Shown here piece by piece: positions 18,517 through 26,979 of a stretch of 64,000 nucleotides of DNA; within the stretch, counting starts at the first letter, position 1, and every line of letters starts with the position of its first letter. The stretch is from NCBI GenBank assembly GCA_001464735.1, contig LNDU01000051.1, positions 59,949 to 123,948 on the forward strand, written 5' to 3'. The notes under the pieces are model-generated. The model saw only the letters and a program-made list of their open reading frames with translations. It was not told the origin of the DNA and did not search any database. The DNA comes from Nitrospira sp. Ga0074138 (GTDB taxonomy: Bacteria > Nitrospirota > Nitrospiria > Nitrospirales > Nitrospiraceae). Both the position numbers and the translations under genes were made by a program.

Positions 18517-19023
18517 ATGCGTATAAGGTGGCATGTGATCGGTCTGCTACCCATCGTCCTGCTGGGTGAGATTACGGTGCTGGCCGCGTTCGGCGAGGTT
18601 GCGGCGGTGCAGACGGTGAGCCGCGTCGAAGTGGTCCTTGCCTATCACCATCGAGCTCGTGAAGCTGAACTCAAACAGGAATTTGTTCAAGCCGGATTTC
18701 CAAACGTGCATTTCCAGTTTGCCAGGATGGGACAACCACCGCAGAATATCGGATTGGGGCGAGACGTCCCAGCCGATAAGGCCAGAGAAGCAATCCGATT
18801 GGCGTTAAAATACAACCTAGGAGTGGGCATCTTACTGCCGGAGCGATTGTTTCCTCCCAGGTTTATCACGATTGCGTCATCAAACTATGACGACACCGTG
18901 GAATATCCGATTGATCAAGCGACCTTGGCGAGGTTGCAGAATGCTGAGTTGACGACGGAAGCATTTCATCGCCTGTATCATGAGCTGACATCTGCCGTGA
19001 TCATCCCAAAGGGGCGCTATTAA
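18517..19023 (+). CDS. Exported protein of unknown function
   Basis: A GTG at 18514 overlaps the previous stop, but the ATG at 18517 has the better spacing from AAGGAG. 168 residues with a signal peptide (hydrophobic run near residues 8-28). The mature part looks globular and alpha/beta: RVEVVLAYHHRAREAELKQEF, a DVPADKAREAIRLALKYNLGVGILLPERLFPPRFI segment and a YPIDQATLARL region. No known family comes to mind. The TAA overlaps the next ATG (TAATG), so it is translationally coupled to the SmbP-like gene and belongs to the second copper module. Confidence 0.6.
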   Translation: MRIRWHVIGLLPIVLLGEITVLAAFGEVAAVQTVSRVEVVLAYHHRAREAELKQEFVQAGFPNVHFQFARMGQPPQNIGLGRDVPADKAREAIRLALKYNLGVGILLPERLFPPRFITIASSNYDDTVEYPIDQATLARLQNAELTTEAFHRLYHELTSAVIIPKGRY

Positions 19024-19460
19024 TGGCGGCCATACGGTTGCAAGCTGGATACTCTAGTGTCGCATCAATGATCGTTGGGCTCATCCTGGTCATCGTTGTT
19101 TCACTTATCGCAGACACGACAGTGTTTGCCGTTGAGCAGAGCCAAAGCCTGAATGAGGCAGCGGATGGGTTGCGATTGAATGCTGAAGACATGGTGGCCC
19201 ATGGTGGAATGGGCGATGCGAAGGCGATCGTTCACCACTGCGCCGAGACAGCGCGGTATGCCGAAGTCCTAATCAAACGGCTCTCCACATCGCATCCAGG
19301 TCGAGAGGAGGGTGTCGCGTCTCTTCATGACGTTATTCGCCACTGCAAACGGGTTGGAGAAATCGGTATCCACGCAGACCCCGGGGTGCTCCTCAATCCT
19401 GCTATCAAAGCGCGCACAGCTGCGCGCGCTGCCGTGAAGGCACTTGGGTTTGCCAAGTAG
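19023..19460 (+). CDS. SmbP-like small exported helical protein
   Basis: 145 residues; the ATG overlaps the previous stop. It has an N-terminal membrane or signal segment (residues 15-37, ending near VFA-VEQ). The mature part is short helices with paired histidines and cysteines: AHGGMGDAKAIVHHCAETARYAEVLI and VIRHCKRVGEIGIHADPG. This pattern resembles the small metal-binding SmbP family first described in Nitrosomonas, whose helices carry repeated histidines that bind Cu and other metals. Here the histidines are fewer than in classic SmbP, so the assignment is tentative. As last gene of the second copper module, a copper-binding or buffering role is plausible (inference). Confidence 0.55.
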   Translation: MAAIRLQAGYSSVASMIVGLILVIVVSLIADTTVFAVEQSQSLNEAADGLRLNAEDMVAHGGMGDAKAIVHHCAETARYAEVLIKRLSTSHPGREEGVASLHDVIRHCKRVGEIGIHADPGVLLNPAIKARTAARAAVKALGFAK

Positions 19461-19519
19461 CCATAGTTCTCCTCGCAATGCAAGAGGGGAGAGGCGGGGA
19501 GCCGACCAGCAGTTCGAGT

Positions 19520-20521
19520 TTATAGCGTCGCGCAGCGGCGCAAGCGATCCATGATCGCGACCCCCAACCCTTCTTCCTGACAAGGCTCCGCATAGATCCG
19601 ATCCAGACCAAGGGAGTCCAGCCTTCGCAATGCTGCAAACAGATGGCGTGCGGCTTCCCTTAGATCGCCGGTTGAAGAAAGAACTTCAACGGCGGCAAAG
19701 CGATCGTCGGTGTCTCTTGGATGCGAGGGGATTAGTAAGCCCGCGCGCACGCCATCTTTCAGGATAGGCCTTGCTCCAGCAGAGGCTAAGATCGTCAGTT
19801 GTGTCTGCGTTGCGTAGTGGCGCGATAATTGACCGGGCGCGATTGGTGTGTGATTTACGGACACTGATTGACGAATAGAACCGATGATAGAACTGAGTTG
19901 CTCGATGGTGATGCTGCCTGGGCGCAACAACTCGGGCTGTGGTCCTGCTAGTGAAACAATCGTCGATTCAACCCCAATCGGGCACGGTCCGTCGTCGAGT
20001 ATGAGATCCACTCTATTCCCAAGCCCATCAGCAACATGTTGAGCCGTGGTTGGGCTGACATAGCCAAAGAGATTGGCGCTGGGTGCTGCGATCGGGGTGC
20101 CTGCCTCTCGAATAAGAGTCTGCGCCACGGGATGGTTCGGCATTCTGACCGCGACCGTTGAGAGTCCGGCGGTGATGAGATCTGGGATTGCCGACTGTTT
20201 TGGCAACACCAACGTCAGTGGGCCAGGCCAGAAGGTGTCGATGAGCCGCTGACCCACAGCAGGAAGAGATGCAACCACCATCTCCAGCTGCGTAAGGTCA
20301 GCGATGTGGACGATGAGTGGATCAAACTGAGGACGTCGTTTGGCTTCGAAGACCTTCACCGCCGCGTCAGCATTCATCGCATCGCATCCGAGTCCATAAA
20401 CCGTCTCGGTTGGAAATGCGACGAGTCCTCCTGATGTGATGATCCTTCCTGCTCGTCGGATGGATTCAGCATCTGAGGCTGAGAGGATGGCACTGATCAC
20501 ATGATTGATCTCCTCACCCAT
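19520..20521 (-). CDS. tsaC: L-threonylcarbamoyladenylate synthase (TsaC/Sua5)
   Basis: 333 residues on the minus strand. The enzyme makes threonylcarbamoyl-AMP from threonine, bicarbonate and ATP, the first step of t6A formation at position 37 of ANN-decoding tRNAs. Signatures: GGLVAFPTETVYGLGCDAMN, KRRPQFDPLIVHI, FWPGPLTLVLPK, VAVRMPNHPVAQTLI, APSANLFGYVSPT, and STIVSL..LLRPGSI. After the catalytic part comes the Sua5-type C-terminal domain, starting near APGQLSRHYA, which makes it the long Sua5 form. A cyclophilin gene lies 27 bases upstream in the same direction. Confidence 0.92.
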   Translation of the reverse strand: MGEEINHVISAILSASDAESIRRAGRIITSGGLVAFPTETVYGLGCDAMNADAAVKVFEAKRRPQFDPLIVHIADLTQLEMVVASLPAVGQRLIDTFWPGPLTLVLPKQSAIPDLITAGLSTVAVRMPNHPVAQTLIREAGTPIAAPSANLFGYVSPTTAQHVADGLGNRVDLILDDGPCPIGVESTIVSLAGPQPELLRPGSITIEQLSSIIGSIRQSVSVNHTPIAPGQLSRHYATQTQLTILASAGARPILKDGVRAGLLIPSHPRDTDDRFAAVEVLSSTGDLREAARHLFAALRRLDSLGLDRIYAEPCQEEGLGVAIMDRLRRCATL

Positions 20522-20548
20522 AGGAATGCCGCGCTACTGCTTGATCGC

Positions 20549-21070
20549 CTATTCCTTCACGGTCATCGTGATCCTGACCGGATCCAGTGGGTTGTCTCGC
20601 TCGTCGCGAGGGACACCGACAATCTGGTCGACAATCTCGATCCCGCGAAAGACTTCCCCAAACACGGTGTAGCGCCGATCTAACCCGCTGTTATCTCCGA
20701 CGCAGATAAAAAATTGTGAGCCATTGTCGTTGAAGTCGCGCGTGCTATTGCTCTCACGGGGCATTTTCGCCATGGAGAGTGCGCCGCGCTTGTGTGGATA
20801 ATCGCTCGGCTCGGGGGAAAGAAAGTATCCTGGTCCGCCCGTGCCGTGGAGTGCGCGTTCGGGAGATTTGCTCAACGGATCGCCACCCTGGATGATGAAC
20901 CCAGGCACCACACGATGGAACGTGGTGCCGTTATAGAACCCCATCTTGATGAGATTGATGAGGTTCTCCATATGGCGCGGCGCGGCGTCTGGGTAGAAGC
21001 GAATCTTGATCTCACCGAATCTCGTGGAGATCGTGACGCGGGGATCTTTTTTTCTGAACTCGAGTGTCAT
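20549..21070 (-). CDS. Cyclophilin-type peptidyl-prolyl cis-trans isomerase
   Basis: 173 residues, minus strand, no signal peptide, so cytoplasmic. It catalyses cis-trans isomerisation of Xaa-Pro bonds. The single cyclophilin domain shows TRFGEIKIRFYPDAAP, GFYNGTTFHRVVPGFIIQGGDP (catalytic Arg in FHR), GALSMAKM, NGSQFFICV and YTVFGEV. It lies directly upstream of the tsaC/sua5 gene and may be co-transcribed with it. Length is normal for the short bacterial form. A glycine-rich loop (HGTGGPGYFLSPE) lies in the middle, as is common in these short forms. Confidence 0.92.
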   Translation of the reverse strand: MTLEFRKKDPRVTISTRFGEIKIRFYPDAAPRHMENLINLIKMGFYNGTTFHRVVPGFIIQGGDPLSKSPERALHGTGGPGYFLSPEPSDYPHKRGALSMAKMPRESNSTRDFNDNGSQFFICVGDNSGLDRRYTVFGEVFRGIEIVDQIVGVPRDERDNPLDPVRITMTVKE

Positions 21071-21198
21071 TGCTATGAATGTAACAAGGCGGTCTTTCGA
21101 GAGGCAAGACTCTCATCGGTCCGTGGTGTTGTGTGGCGATTGTTGACTGGTTGGTTTTCGAATTCCAAAGCCGTAGCTAAACGTCAATCACTCAATGT

Positions 21199-22503
21199 TC
21201 AGCAGTGTCTGAGCCCATCTCCAGGCCTGATGCGCAACCACATGATTCCCCCGAGCAAGGCCATAAAGGCGGCGAAGCCGAGTGAAGCACCCCAACCCCA
21301 CTGTTGAGCGAGCCATGGTGTGAGGGTCGGCGAAATGGCGCCGCCGAGATTGGCGCCCATATTCATGAGACCTGAGAGGCTTCCGGCATGGGTCGGTGAC
21401 AGATCGCTTGTCGAAGACCAATAGGCTCCGATCGTGAAGTACAGCCATCCGGCGCCCAGTGACAGACTGGCCAGGGCGAGGTAGGGGGACTCTGCAACCG
21501 CACCTAGCGCGATCGAGCTTGCGGCGAGTCCCATCCCAGTCATTCCCACGATTTGGCGTCCCCTGGTGACACCATGCTTCATGGCCAATCGATCCGTGAC
21601 CCAGCCACCTAGAGGGCATGAGATAAGGATTGCAAGGAAGGGGGCGGCAGCAAACACCCCACCTCGTAGCACGGTGAAGCCACGCTCAGTGACGAGGTAG
21701 AGATAGAACCAAGACATGTAGACATAGGCGACATAGCCCAAGCATCCATAACTCAGCATTAGACACCAGACACTTGGTGTGTTTCGTAGAGTCGCCCAAG
21801 GAATCGAAGGGCGTATTGGAACAGCAGGAATCGTAGGCGGTGTTCCTTGGTGGTGAGTGTGCCATGGATGACTCGATGGACGATCGGCGGCCAAGCACCA
21901 CCAGATGACTGCGAGGCCGAACCCGATCCCGCTTGAAAGATAAAAGGCGGATTGCCAACCATAGTTGACCATGATCCAAGCCGTGACCGGGGGAGTGATC
22001 GCCGCACCGATCCCGATTCCGCCGATGGCGATTCCGATGCCGAGGCCGCGCTCATGGGCGGGAAGCCAGTCGGTGACGGCGCGGTTAAAGGTTGGTAATG
22101 CCGCTGCTTCGCCGACACCGAGAAGAAATCTGACGAGGGCCAGTGCACCGATGACTCCGAGCGGCGCAGCCAGAAAAGAAGTAGCGGCAATGGCTGTCCA
22201 GGCGGTAAAGCAGGACCACCAAATCAATGCGATGAAGAGGACGATGCGGATGCCCCAGCGATCACCAAGCCACCCACCAGGAATCTGGAACATGGCGTAA
22301 CCGACGACGAATGCGGAGAAGACAAATCCCATCTCCTGCTCAGTTAACCCCAACGCCGGCATCATCTGGCGTGCGGTGACCGAAATGTTGATACGATCGA
22401 TGTAGGTGACGACGCTGATGGAAAAGAGGAGTCCGAGAATCAGCCAACGGAGTGGCGAAGGAGGTGTGGCGTCTTCGCGATTCGTGGAGATCGTCTCGCT
22501 CAC
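21199..22503 (-). CDS. MFS transporter (anion:cation symporter-type)
   Basis: 434 residues with 12 expected membrane helices. Early sequence WLILGLLFSISVVTYIDRINISV, then MGFVFSAFVVGYAMFQIPGGWLGDRWG with the MFS loop 2-3 motif, are typical of the ACS family (sugar acids, glucarate, hexuronate and similar organic anions). Later RFLLGVGEAAALPTFNRAVTDWLP is the family's helix 4-5 region. Substrate cannot be told from sequence alone. It stands alone between the cyclophilin and FKBP genes on the same strand. Confidence 0.85.
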   Translation of the reverse strand: MSETISTNREDATPPSPLRWLILGLLFSISVVTYIDRINISVTARQMMPALGLTEQEMGFVFSAFVVGYAMFQIPGGWLGDRWGIRIVLFIALIWWSCFTAWTAIAATSFLAAPLGVIGALALVRFLLGVGEAAALPTFNRAVTDWLPAHERGLGIGIAIGGIGIGAAITPPVTAWIMVNYGWQSAFYLSSGIGFGLAVIWWCLAADRPSSHPWHTHHQGTPPTIPAVPIRPSIPWATLRNTPSVWCLMLSYGCLGYVAYVYMSWFYLYLVTERGFTVLRGGVFAAAPFLAILISCPLGGWVTDRLAMKHGVTRGRQIVGMTGMGLAASSIALGAVAESPYLALASLSLGAGWLYFTIGAYWSSTSDLSPTHAGSLSGLMNMGANLGGAISPTLTPWLAQQWGWGASLGFAAFMALLGGIMWLRIRPGDGLRHC

Positions 22504-22575
22504 AATAGCTCGGCTAGCACATTCATGTGGAAGATGATCACTCTGAGGTTCGGTAGGGGGCGCGGGAATGAATTG

Positions 22576-22606
22576 CGTTGCCGCCTCTTTGGGAGAGGCG
22601 GCAACG
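22576..22606 (-). terminator. Perfect 13-base hairpin after the FKBP gene
   Basis: CGTTGCCGCCTCT (22576-22588) and AGAGGCGGCAACG (22594-22606) pair perfectly around a five-base loop, nine bases past the stop of the minus-strand FKBP gene. No clean T-run follows, so it may act as a barrier or 3'-end stabiliser rather than a strict intrinsic terminator. Confidence 0.65.
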
Positions 22607-22614
22607 CGAAGTGG

Positions 22615-23292
22615 TTAATTGGCAACAACCTCGAGCAGCTCAACCTCGAAGACTAAGGTTGAACCCGGCTTAATGATCGGCGGTGAGCCGCCGTCGCCAT
22701 AGGCCAGATTGGATGGGCACACGAGCCGGCTTTTCCCTCCAACCTTGATCTGTTGGACGCCCTCTGTCCAGCACTTAATGACCTTGTTCAGTGGAAATGT
22801 CGCCGGCTCCCCCCGCTTGACGGAACTATCAAATACCGTTCCATCGGTTAAGGTACCATGGTAATGGACCTTGACTGTATCCGTTGCCTTTGGTGTGGCC
22901 CCGGTTCCAGGCTTGATGGTGGTGATCACGATGCCGGATTCAGTTTTGGTGGCGCCCTTCTCCGAAGCCGCTTTGGTTAGAAATGCGGCTCCTGCTTTCT
23001 TCTCACCCTCAGCAACCAGCGCCACTCGAGACTGTTGAAGCTGTTGAATCTTCGGGCCAAATGTCTGGAGGTCAGCTTTGGGGGCACGCTTCAGTACGCC
23101 GTCGGTAAGGCCATTCTTGACCATATCGAGTTCGGCTTCGCTTAGCGAAAAGGTTCCTAGCGACTGGCTGATGGCCAATCCAAGGGCATACAAAGTCTTC
23201 TGGTCATCATTCGCCGGATCCTGCGGGGCCGCCAATAACGGTGTCGAGAGAAAGAGAAGCCCTATGGCCAAACACAGTGTACGAATTCGCAT
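22615..23292 (-). CDS. Exported FKBP-type peptidyl-prolyl isomerase (FklB/Mip-like)
   Basis: 225 residues with a signal peptide (LAIGLLFLSTPLLA-APQ). Residues ~30-110 are the helical N-terminal dimerisation domain of FklB/FkpA/Mip proteins (YALGLAISQSLGTFSLSEAELD). Residues ~125-225 are the FKBP domain: VKVHYHGTLTDGTVFDSSVKRGEPATFPL, VIKCWTEGVQQIKVGGKSRLVCP, LAYGDGGSPPIIKPGSTLVFEVELLEV. It should fold proteins in the periplasm. The ribosome site is GAAAGGACCTC. Standard length and architecture. Confidence 0.92.
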   Translation of the reverse strand: MRIRTLCLAIGLLFLSTPLLAAPQDPANDDQKTLYALGLAISQSLGTFSLSEAELDMVKNGLTDGVLKRAPKADLQTFGPKIQQLQQSRVALVAEGEKKAGAAFLTKAASEKGATKTESGIVITTIKPGTGATPKATDTVKVHYHGTLTDGTVFDSSVKRGEPATFPLNKVIKCWTEGVQQIKVGGKSRLVCPSNLAYGDGGSPPIIKPGSTLVFEVELLEVVAN

Positions 23293-23383
23293 GGAGTAGA
23301 GGTCCTTTCTTATGATGGTCGATGGGCCAATGTCGCACGTAAGGATATGCTAGGCTTTCCATGGAAATATGTGGTTGAGAGGG

Positions 23384-23476
23384 TGGCGGAGAGGGAGGGA
23401 TTTGAACCCTCGGTAGAGATTTTGTCCCTACGGCGGTTTAGCAAACCGCTGCCTTCGGCCACTCGGCCACCTCTCC
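23384..23476 (-). tRNA. tRNA-Ser (anticodon GCU), CCA encoded
   Basis: On the minus strand the 5' end GGAGAGG pairs with CCTCTCC at the 3' end, followed by discriminator G and an encoded CCA (complement at 23384-23386). The anticodon arm reads CGGTTT-GCT-AAACCG. The T arm GAGGGTTCAAATCCCTC is clear, and a long variable arm lies between, as in class II serine tRNAs. Length 93 bases with CCA. Confidence 0.95.
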
Positions 23477-23894
23477 ACGTCACAATTAATGGATTACTCC
23501 GCATCCACAGCGGAAAGCGTCGCCAGGGCGGGAATCACCAACCAGGGCCCATATTACCTCAGCTGATACGAGGGGTACAAGAGAGGAGTGAAGCTTCGCC
23601 TAAAACTTTGTCCTGTGTCACAACGAGATCTGATAGGGCCCAGTGTCTGTATTGCGGACAGGTACATAAACAAGTCGCCGCATGGTCTAGCCAACCACTG
23701 GAATGAATTCGAATTTTTGAATTCCACAGCGATATCCGCCCTTCGAATTCGGTCTTTCAATGTTGGGATGGGAGTTACGAAGGCTGAGAGTAGGTGTGGA
23801 TCAGGAGGTTTTGCCAAGCATGCCGTTCGATGGAAAATGCCTCATGCATCATACAAATGATCATGCTGCAGCCGACGCCATTCTCAGGTAGGGT
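23477..23894. other. Gene-poor stretch downstream of nothing recognisable
   Basis: About 420 bases between the tRNA gene and the small minus-strand genes. Open frames on both strands here (for example 23588-23860 plus) lack a ribosome site and any family look. I see no repeat or mobile-element end. Confidence 0.5.
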
Positions 23895-24194
23895 CTATGG
23901 CGAAGAACGGGTACTTGCGGACAAACGTGTAAGAAGTCTGAGCTTGATGGTATCCGAGTGATCTCTCATCCTTGGTGGCCAGCTCATCAGTTCAAAGAAC
24001 CTTTGTAGGAGGCTAGATGGCCGGACTGCGGTTATGGGTTTCTCCTGGATCGCGCTCGATGGATCTTCACCATTCAGGAGCGGGATCGCATAACGAAGTT
24101 TAGTGTAGCTTGGTCGGACGACACCGCTGAGGATCAGCATGTGAAGAGCCTTCCGTTTTTGTCGCGTGTGCTCGATCTCAGTTTGCAGCGGCAT
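23895..24194 (-). CDS. Small hypothetical protein
   Basis: The frame opens at a GTG at 24248, but GGAGG with good spacing lies before the ATG at 24194, giving 99 residues. The start is basic and helical (MPLQTEIEHTRQKRKALHML), followed by no clear domain. It lies downstream of the zinc-ribbon gene on the same strand and possibly in one transcript with it. Family not recognised; it could be a minor accessory gene or a degraded one. Confidence 0.4.
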   Translation of the reverse strand: MPLQTEIEHTRQKRKALHMLILSGVVRPSYTKLRYAIPLLNGEDPSSAIQEKPITAVRPSSLLQRFFELMSWPPRMRDHSDTIKLRLLTRLSASTRSSP

Positions 24195-24238
24195 TACGAT
24201 GACCTCCATTTTTGTGAGCCACGCCCAAGCTGCCAAAG

Positions 24239-24439
24239 TCAGATCCACAGAACTCGTTTGAAGTCAGTATCCAGGCTTCGTGGACGACTGCATTGGCGGC
24301 AACGAACAAATAGGCTTGGGTCATCTAATGTTCCGGAGGTTCGAAGGATAAGTTGGTAGGTCTTTCCTCCACAAAATGGGCATGCTTCCCGATGGAGGTT
24401 CTGTTGGATCAATCCCCGTCGATTGAGTTGGTTTTCCAT
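24239..24439 (-). CDS. Small zinc-ribbon protein
   Basis: 66 residues, minus strand. It contains two pairs of cysteines, CPFCG near residue 20 and CRQC near residue 47, spaced like a rubredoxin-type zinc ribbon. Between them lies a predicted beta segment (KTYQLILRTSGTLDD, LFVRCRQC). Ends VLWI. No other domain. Such proteins bind zinc; function unknown. It is the first of two small genes on this strand. Confidence 0.55.
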   Translation of the reverse strand: MENQLNRRGLIQQNLHREACPFCGGKTYQLILRTSGTLDDPSLFVRCRQCSRPRSLDTDFKRVLWI

Positions 24440-24550
24440 TCTTCGTCCCTCAATTCAGTATCCATATTGCGATTCGCCTGGTGTCAGAATAGGGCTCCTG
24501 TTGGTATGACGAAAATATTGCAATGAGGTTGCTGCGTACAGTGGTTGCTG

Positions 24551-24907
24551 TCACGCGCGAATCATGATCTGTTGACCTATGCTGGCTGATGTTGGTACGT
24601 GGTTTCCGTCAGCAGCGACGAATTGTCTAAGCCTAGACTGGTCTTTGGGTGACACAACAAGAAGCTCAATCTGGATCCACTCACTCTTGACCCACTGCAC
24701 CTCCGCTAATTCGATCACGCTAAAAGCGTCTTCATCGGGGAACCACAAGCGGAGCTTGACATAATCACCAGGGCGCAGCCTTGTAGGGGTTAAGATGACC
24801 GGGTGAGAGGATGATAGTTCATACAGGCACCCATCGCCCCGCAAGCCGTTGCCCCCCTTTGAAAGCATACAGTCGATCCCAATTTTTGATAGAAGTCCTG
24901 CAGGCAT
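24551..24907 (-). CDS. PilZ-domain-like protein
   Basis: 118 residues; the ATG at 24907 has a strong AAGGAGAG ribosome site. The segments CLYELSSSHPVILTPTRLRPGDYVKLRLWFPDED, IELAEVQWVKSEWIQIELLVVSPKDQSRLRQFV follow the PilZ pattern, a beta barrel that often binds c-di-GMP. The RxxxR part of the c-di-GMP motif is not evident before the D/NxSxxG-like ELSSSH position, so ligand binding is doubtful. Alone in its transcript as far as I can see. Confidence 0.6.
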   Translation of the reverse strand: MPAGLLSKIGIDCMLSKGGNGLRGDGCLYELSSSHPVILTPTRLRPGDYVKLRLWFPDEDAFSVIELAEVQWVKSEWIQIELLVVSPKDQSRLRQFVAADGNHVPTSASIGQQIMIRA

Positions 24908-25470
24908 GTTCTCTCCTTGTGTGGAATGTCTGAACAGTGAGGAAACGGTACTACAGGGGGGGAGTGAGGGCTATTACTCTAGTAGGTGGAAAGACCGAAC
25001 TAAAGAGGCATCAGCATGAGTCACGCACCACATTGAAACATGTAAAGCGATATTAATAGTGAGGAATTACAGTTAGTTATGAGCTGTAAGCAATGTAACC
25101 ATTGCAGTAGTGAATGGCATGTCATCCATCACCACATGAACATTGGCTTGCGTACGGAAGAGCGTGCGCAACGGTTATAGGATCAAATGAAAGGGAAGGG
25201 AAGGTTCAAACAAGAATCCACTTTGCAGGAAGTAAGAACATCCATTGAGTCTGCTACGTGGCGAATCACAAACTGTCAAAGACTTCTTCCACGCTCGGTT
25301 GTGGGCCCTCTCTCTAAGAATCGGCAGATCCAGATTTTTCTTGAGCCCGCTCGGTGAGAATAACCCAATAGCGTGGGCGGCGGTAGCAGTGCTGCTACAC
25401 TTACCTCAGCGCAGGAAGAGGTTCATGTCCTGGTACGCACCCGTACGGAACGGGAAAAGGAGTACAGCTT
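24908..25470. other. Promoter-rich gap with one candidate small ORF
   Basis: About 560 bases between the divergent PilZ-like gene and the lipoprotein gene. AT-richer than the neighbours in its first half. Apart from the 33-residue frame at 25079-25180 I see no gene; the frame running 25245-25610 overlaps the lipoprotein and has no family look. Confidence 0.45.
25079..25180 (+). CDS. Candidate 33-residue Cys/His-rich small protein
   Basis: A short open frame with the sequence pattern MSCKQCNHCSSEWHV followed by IHHHM: C3-x2-C6-x2-C9 and five histidines in 33 residues. A GAGGA lies 13 bases before the ATG, a little far. The cysteine and histidine density suggests metal binding if the protein is made. 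No homologue known to me. It is below the usual length cutoffs and may be chance. Confidence 0.25.
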   Translation: MSCKQCNHCSSEWHVIHHHMNIGLRTEERAQRL

Positions 25471-26217
25471 ATGGCCGTCACAACCCGTCACGTTTCGCAG
25501 ATCACCAATTCTGTTTGTTTGGCCGTCGCCGTTGTCATGATGGTCGCCTGTTCTGGTGGGTATTATACGGCCAATGTGAACGGCGGAAAGAAGGTCTATC
25601 GGGTCGGTGAGCACGGCGCCAAGACGCTGGTGTATGAAACCGACCAGAACGGCCATACCACCATCTATGATGCCGACGATCCAAGGGCGAAGCAGCAGGC
25701 TGCCGCACAGGAGAATGCTGAACAGCTCAGCGCAAAGCCCGCTGATCAACCTGAACAATCGAGCCGGACGCTTAAACGGCAACCGAACGATCCTATTTAT
25801 GTCAGTCTTGCCCAGCCTGTACTGGATACGCAAATGGAGAAGGCGGAGCGATCCAAAGGGGCGGTGGCGGAGCAGATTCGAAGTGAGTTAGAGGTAGATC
25901 CCATCATCAAGCTCATTGAGGAACATCACAGTCGGTCTGGTTTGTTAAAGCCGCATGGAGCGGCGAGTGCCGATGTCGAAGTGTCGCCTAAGGTTTCACT
26001 GAGGGAAGCCTATGGGGTCGACCGAAAGACCGGAAAGCCGAGTAAGATGCTGGCGGTCGTTTTTGAAGCCACGATCACGACACAGGTCCCACCGGCAACG
26101 TACAATGTCTCAGAGTCAGGCCATGTCTTGAAAAACCTTGAGGTCTCCAAACGCTTCGCCAAGCAGGTCAGGCAAGTCATCCTGGAAAAAATTGCCCCAA
26201 ATATTCCGGCTCACTGA
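25471..26217 (+). CDS. Putative lipoprotein of unknown function
   Basis: 248 residues; AAAGGAG lies ten bases before the ATG. The N-terminus is a lipoprotein signal, VAVVMMVAC-SGG, so it is probably lipid-anchored at about Cys27. The mature N-terminal part has a GKKVYRVGEHGAKTLVYETDQNGHTTIYDADDP segment, followed by a Q/A/E-rich linker near residues 70-100 and a C-terminal globular part ending in a helix (VSKRFAKQVRQVILEKIAP). Family not recognised. It stands alone with its own upstream region. Confidence 0.65.
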   Translation: MAVTTRHVSQITNSVCLAVAVVMMVACSGGYYTANVNGGKKVYRVGEHGAKTLVYETDQNGHTTIYDADDPRAKQQAAAQENAEQLSAKPADQPEQSSRTLKRQPNDPIYVSLAQPVLDTQMEKAERSKGAVAEQIRSELEVDPIIKLIEEHHSRSGLLKPHGAASADVEVSPKVSLREAYGVDRKTGKPSKMLAVVFEATITTQVPPATYNVSESGHVLKNLEVSKRFAKQVRQVILEKIAPNIPAH

Positions 26218-26328
26218 ATCTATGACTCCGCCTTAAGCTCAAGAAAGCTGATCGATTCAGCTGCTATATGTTCTGGGACTCACCGGTCATCCATGTAATA
26301 ATGCCGACCGTATCAAGGTGAGGACCCC

Positions 26329-26901
26329 ATGGCAAAGCGACAACCAGCGGACTTACGAATCACCATCGCGGATACGTCGCAGGGGCTCAGCATCGTCATG
26401 CCTTGCAGACGCAGTTGGTTGGTGATTTGCTTTTTGGGATTTTGGATCTGCGGGTGGGGGGTGGGTGAAGTCATGGTCACCAGTCAGTTGCTGAACGGGG
26501 ATGCTCCACTGCTAGGAGAAGTCTTCATGCTGACATGGCTTGGGGTCTGGACGGTCGGCGGGCTGTTTGCGATCTATGCGTGGCTTTGGCAAGTGATGGG
26601 CAAGGAAATTGTCCTGGTGCACGGGCAGACGTTTAAAACCAGGCGTGACATCGGAGGATTCGGTTTTGACAATGAATATGATCTTGTGCAGATGCGCGAT
26701 GTACGGGTGGGACATCTTGACGTCAATCCGTTTGATTTTTCATCGAGTCTCCAATTATGGGGAGTCGGTGGTGGAGTGATCGCCTTTAATTATGGGGCAA
26801 GGACCTATCGATTCGGGGCTGGACTCGATGAAGCAGAAGCGAAACAGATCGTGACGGCCATCAAACAACGCTACCGTATTCCATCGAGTGCAAGGACGTA
26901 G
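26329..26901 (+). CDS. Small membrane protein, two TM helices
   Basis: 190 residues. Two hydrophobic helices lie at about residues 27-52 (LVICFLGFWICGWGVGEVMV) and 62-86 (FMLTWLGVWTVGGLFAIYAWLW). The C-terminal ~100 residues are soluble and beta-rich, with LVHGQTFKTRRDIGGFGF and GGGVIAFNYGARTYRFGAGLDEAEAKQIVTAI. This resembles bacterial DUF-type PH-like membrane proteins (two TM helices plus PH-like domain), but that is by look only. An AGGTGAGGACC site precedes the ATG. Confidence 0.55.
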   Translation: MAKRQPADLRITIADTSQGLSIVMPCRRSWLVICFLGFWICGWGVGEVMVTSQLLNGDAPLLGEVFMLTWLGVWTVGGLFAIYAWLWQVMGKEIVLVHGQTFKTRRDIGGFGFDNEYDLVQMRDVRVGHLDVNPFDFSSSLQLWGVGGGVIAFNYGARTYRFGAGLDEAEAKQIVTAIKQRYRIPSSART

Positions 26902-26979
26902 CTGCCAAGGTCTAGCACGACGCGAGTCGGCTGAGTTCTCGCGGGAGATAGCCATGCTACGGGCAAGGATGGTGGTGGT

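Noticed and set aside
23347..23706. Plus-strand open frame of 119 codons
   Set aside because: It runs through the tRNA-Ser gene in antisense; the GFEPSVEILSLRRFSKPLPSATRP-like text is the classic translation of a tRNA-Ser and not a protein.
25245..25610. 121-codon plus frame upstream of the lipoprotein
   Set aside because: Ends inside the lipoprotein gene in another frame, without ribosome site or domain pattern.
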